Assembly (NCBI GenBank): GCA_950054255.1
Contig: CATLOR010000001.1
Coordinates: forward strand, 771,589 to 835,588
DNA length: 64,000 nt
Direction: 5' to 3'
Source: an uncultured Rickettsiales bacterium
GTDB taxonomy: Bacteria; Pseudomonadota; Alphaproteobacteria; Micavibrionales; GCA-2720935
Position numbers and translations under genes: made by a program
Shown: piece after piece, positions 63,074 to 64,000 of the stretch
Numbering within the stretch: the stretch's first letter is position 1
How the letters are laid out: each line of letters begins with the position of its first letter
Notes under the pieces: generated by a model
What the model was told of the DNA's origin: nothing
The model's input: only the letters and a program-made list of their open reading frames with translations
Databases searched by the model: none

Positions 63074-64000
63074 ATGGCCCCTAAGGTTTTAATTTCAGAT
63101 AAACTGAGCCCGAAAGCACGTGATATCTTTGTGATGCATGGTGTTGATGTTGATGTCAAAACAGACTTATCCGCAGAAGAACTAGAAGCTATTATTGCTG
63201 ATTATGATGGTCTTGCCATACGGTCTGCGACAAAAGTTCGGGATAATATTATAGATAAAGCAACAAATCTAAAAGTCGTTGGGCGTGCAGGTATTGGGGT
63301 TGATAATGTTGATATTCCTGCTGCAACAGCTAAAGGAATTGTGGTTATGAACACACCTTTTGGTAATTCTGTAACAACAGCAGAGCACGCAATAGCGATG
63401 ATGTTTGCCGTTGCTCGCCAGATTCCAGAAGCAAATGCTTCAACTCATGCTGGCAAATGGGAAAAATCTCGTTTTATGGGTGTTGAAGTGACTGGTAAAA
63501 CACTTGGTTTGATCGGCTGTGGGAATATTGGTTCTATTGTTGCGTCGAGAGCTTTGGGTTTGAAAATGAAGGTGGCAGCCTTTGATCCATTCCTAACAGA
63601 TGAACGTGCGCTTGAGCTTGGTGTGTCTAAAGTTTCTTTTGAGGATATGTTGTCACAAGCTGACTTTATTACAATCCATACCCCTTTAAATGATAAAACA
63701 CGTTCTTTAATTAACGCAGATGCATTTGCAAAAATGAAAGATGGTGTTCGCATTATTAATTGTGCGCGAGGCGGTATTATTGATGAAGCTTCTTTGAAAG
63801 TGGCTTTGGAGAATGGCAAAGTTGCTGGCGCGGCGTTAGACGTGTTTGAAGTTGAGCCGGCAAAAAACAATCCTTTATTTGGTATGGAGAATGTTATTTG
63901 TACACCTCATTTAGGTGCATCAACCTCTGAGGCTCAAGAAAATGTTGCTTTACAGGTCGCTGAACAAATCTCTGATTTTTTGATGAAGGGGGCGGTTACA
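63074..64000 (+). CDS. serA: D-3-phosphoglycerate dehydrogenase, N-terminal part (3' end outside window)
   Basis: The first 309 codons of SerA, open to the end of the window. It oxidises 3-phosphoglycerate with NAD, the entry to serine synthesis. 'VVGRAGIGVDNVDIPAATAK', the nucleotide-binding 'TLGLIGCGNIGSIVASRA', 'INCARGGIIDEASL' and 'PHLGASTSEAQENVA' are standard, and the sequence should continue into the regulatory C-terminus. ATG 63074 follows AAGGAGG (63062-63068). Together with serC it forms the serine operon. Confidence 0.97.
   Translation, partial: MAPKVLISDKLSPKARDIFVMHGVDVDVKTDLSAEELEAIIADYDGLAIRSATKVRDNIIDKATNLKVVGRAGIGVDNVDIPAATAKGIVVMNTPFGNSVTTAEHAIAMMFAVARQIPEANASTHAGKWEKSRFMGVEVTGKTLGLIGCGNIGSIVASRALGLKMKVAAFDPFLTDERALELGVSKVSFEDMLSQADFITIHTPLNDKTRSLINADAFAKMKDGVRIINCARGGIIDEASLKVALENGKVAGAALDVFEVEPAKNNPLFGMENVICTPHLGASTSEAQENVALQVAEQISDFLMKGAVT

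Noticed and set aside
1..64000. tRNA, rRNA, CRISPR, insertion sequence or prophage
   Set aside because: No cloverleaf-like sequences, repeat-spacer arrays, transposase or integrase motifs or terminal inverted repeats were seen by eye; a tRNA scan would be needed to be certain.

Overview
The window is chromosomal DNA from an AT-rich member of the Alphaproteobacteria. Evidence for the class: DUF4167, DUF1491 and DUF4164 family proteins, which are largely restricted to this class; the DUF4164-zapA-6S RNA-5-FTHF cyclo-ligase-YmdB order; the yebC-ruvCAB-ybgC-tolQRAB-pal-cpoB-tilS-ftsH-glmM run; PleC/DivJ-like histidine kinases; and a SerC of the alphaproteobacterial subtype. I cannot place it below class from sequence alone. 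Nearly all of the DNA is coding. I see no tRNA, rRNA, insertion sequence, prophage or CRISPR array; the one structured RNA gene I can support is 6S RNA.

Layout. 1-8.5 kb: tail of a 3-hydroxybutyrate dehydrogenase gene, glyoxalase II, two methyltransferase-type genes (one a large multidomain protein that I cannot match to a known protein), comF, glutaredoxin, ubiG and a RodZ-like gene. 8.6-17.6 kb: prfA-prmC, a DUF4167 gene, NAD kinase, clpB, an unusual Mur ligase and an M17 aminopeptidase. 17.8-25 kb: small unknown genes, prfC, DUF1491, DUF523, a PAS histidine kinase, a HAD hydrolase, tgt and rpmB. 25.1-31 kb: a complete SUF iron-sulfur operon (regulator-sufBCDS-DUF59-sufA). 31-32.8 kb: four tandem small genes that appear to be divergent paralogs of one another and follow the suf operon directly. 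32.8-38 kb: rpmG (not in a simple long-ORF scan), a degenerate CobT-like protein, a P-loop kinase, an ABC-2 transporter and an olsBA-like acyltransferase pair. 38-44 kb: a large PAS histidine kinase, gap, tkt. 44-47 kb: DUF4164-zapA-6S RNA-fau-ymdB, then an unknown gene and a receiver protein. 47.5-61 kb: yebC-ruvCAB, ybgC-tolQRAB-pal-cpoB, tilS, ftsH, an unknown gene, glmM. 61-64 kb: an ankyrin-repeat protein and serC-serA (serA runs off the end).

Most of the window is conserved housekeeping: translation termination, Fe-S cluster assembly, Holliday junction processing, envelope integrity (Tol-Pal), proteolysis and disaggregation, central carbon metabolism and serine synthesis. The unusual content is (i) the four-gene paralog cluster after suf, (ii) the 810-residue methyltransferase-like/Nudix-like fusion, (iii) a tRNA-guanine transglycosylase that has lost its zinc cysteines, (iv) a CobT-like protein without its catalytic motifs, and (v) a MurC-like ligase with a non-MurC ATP loop. 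Family calls were made by reading translations by eye; no database search was run.
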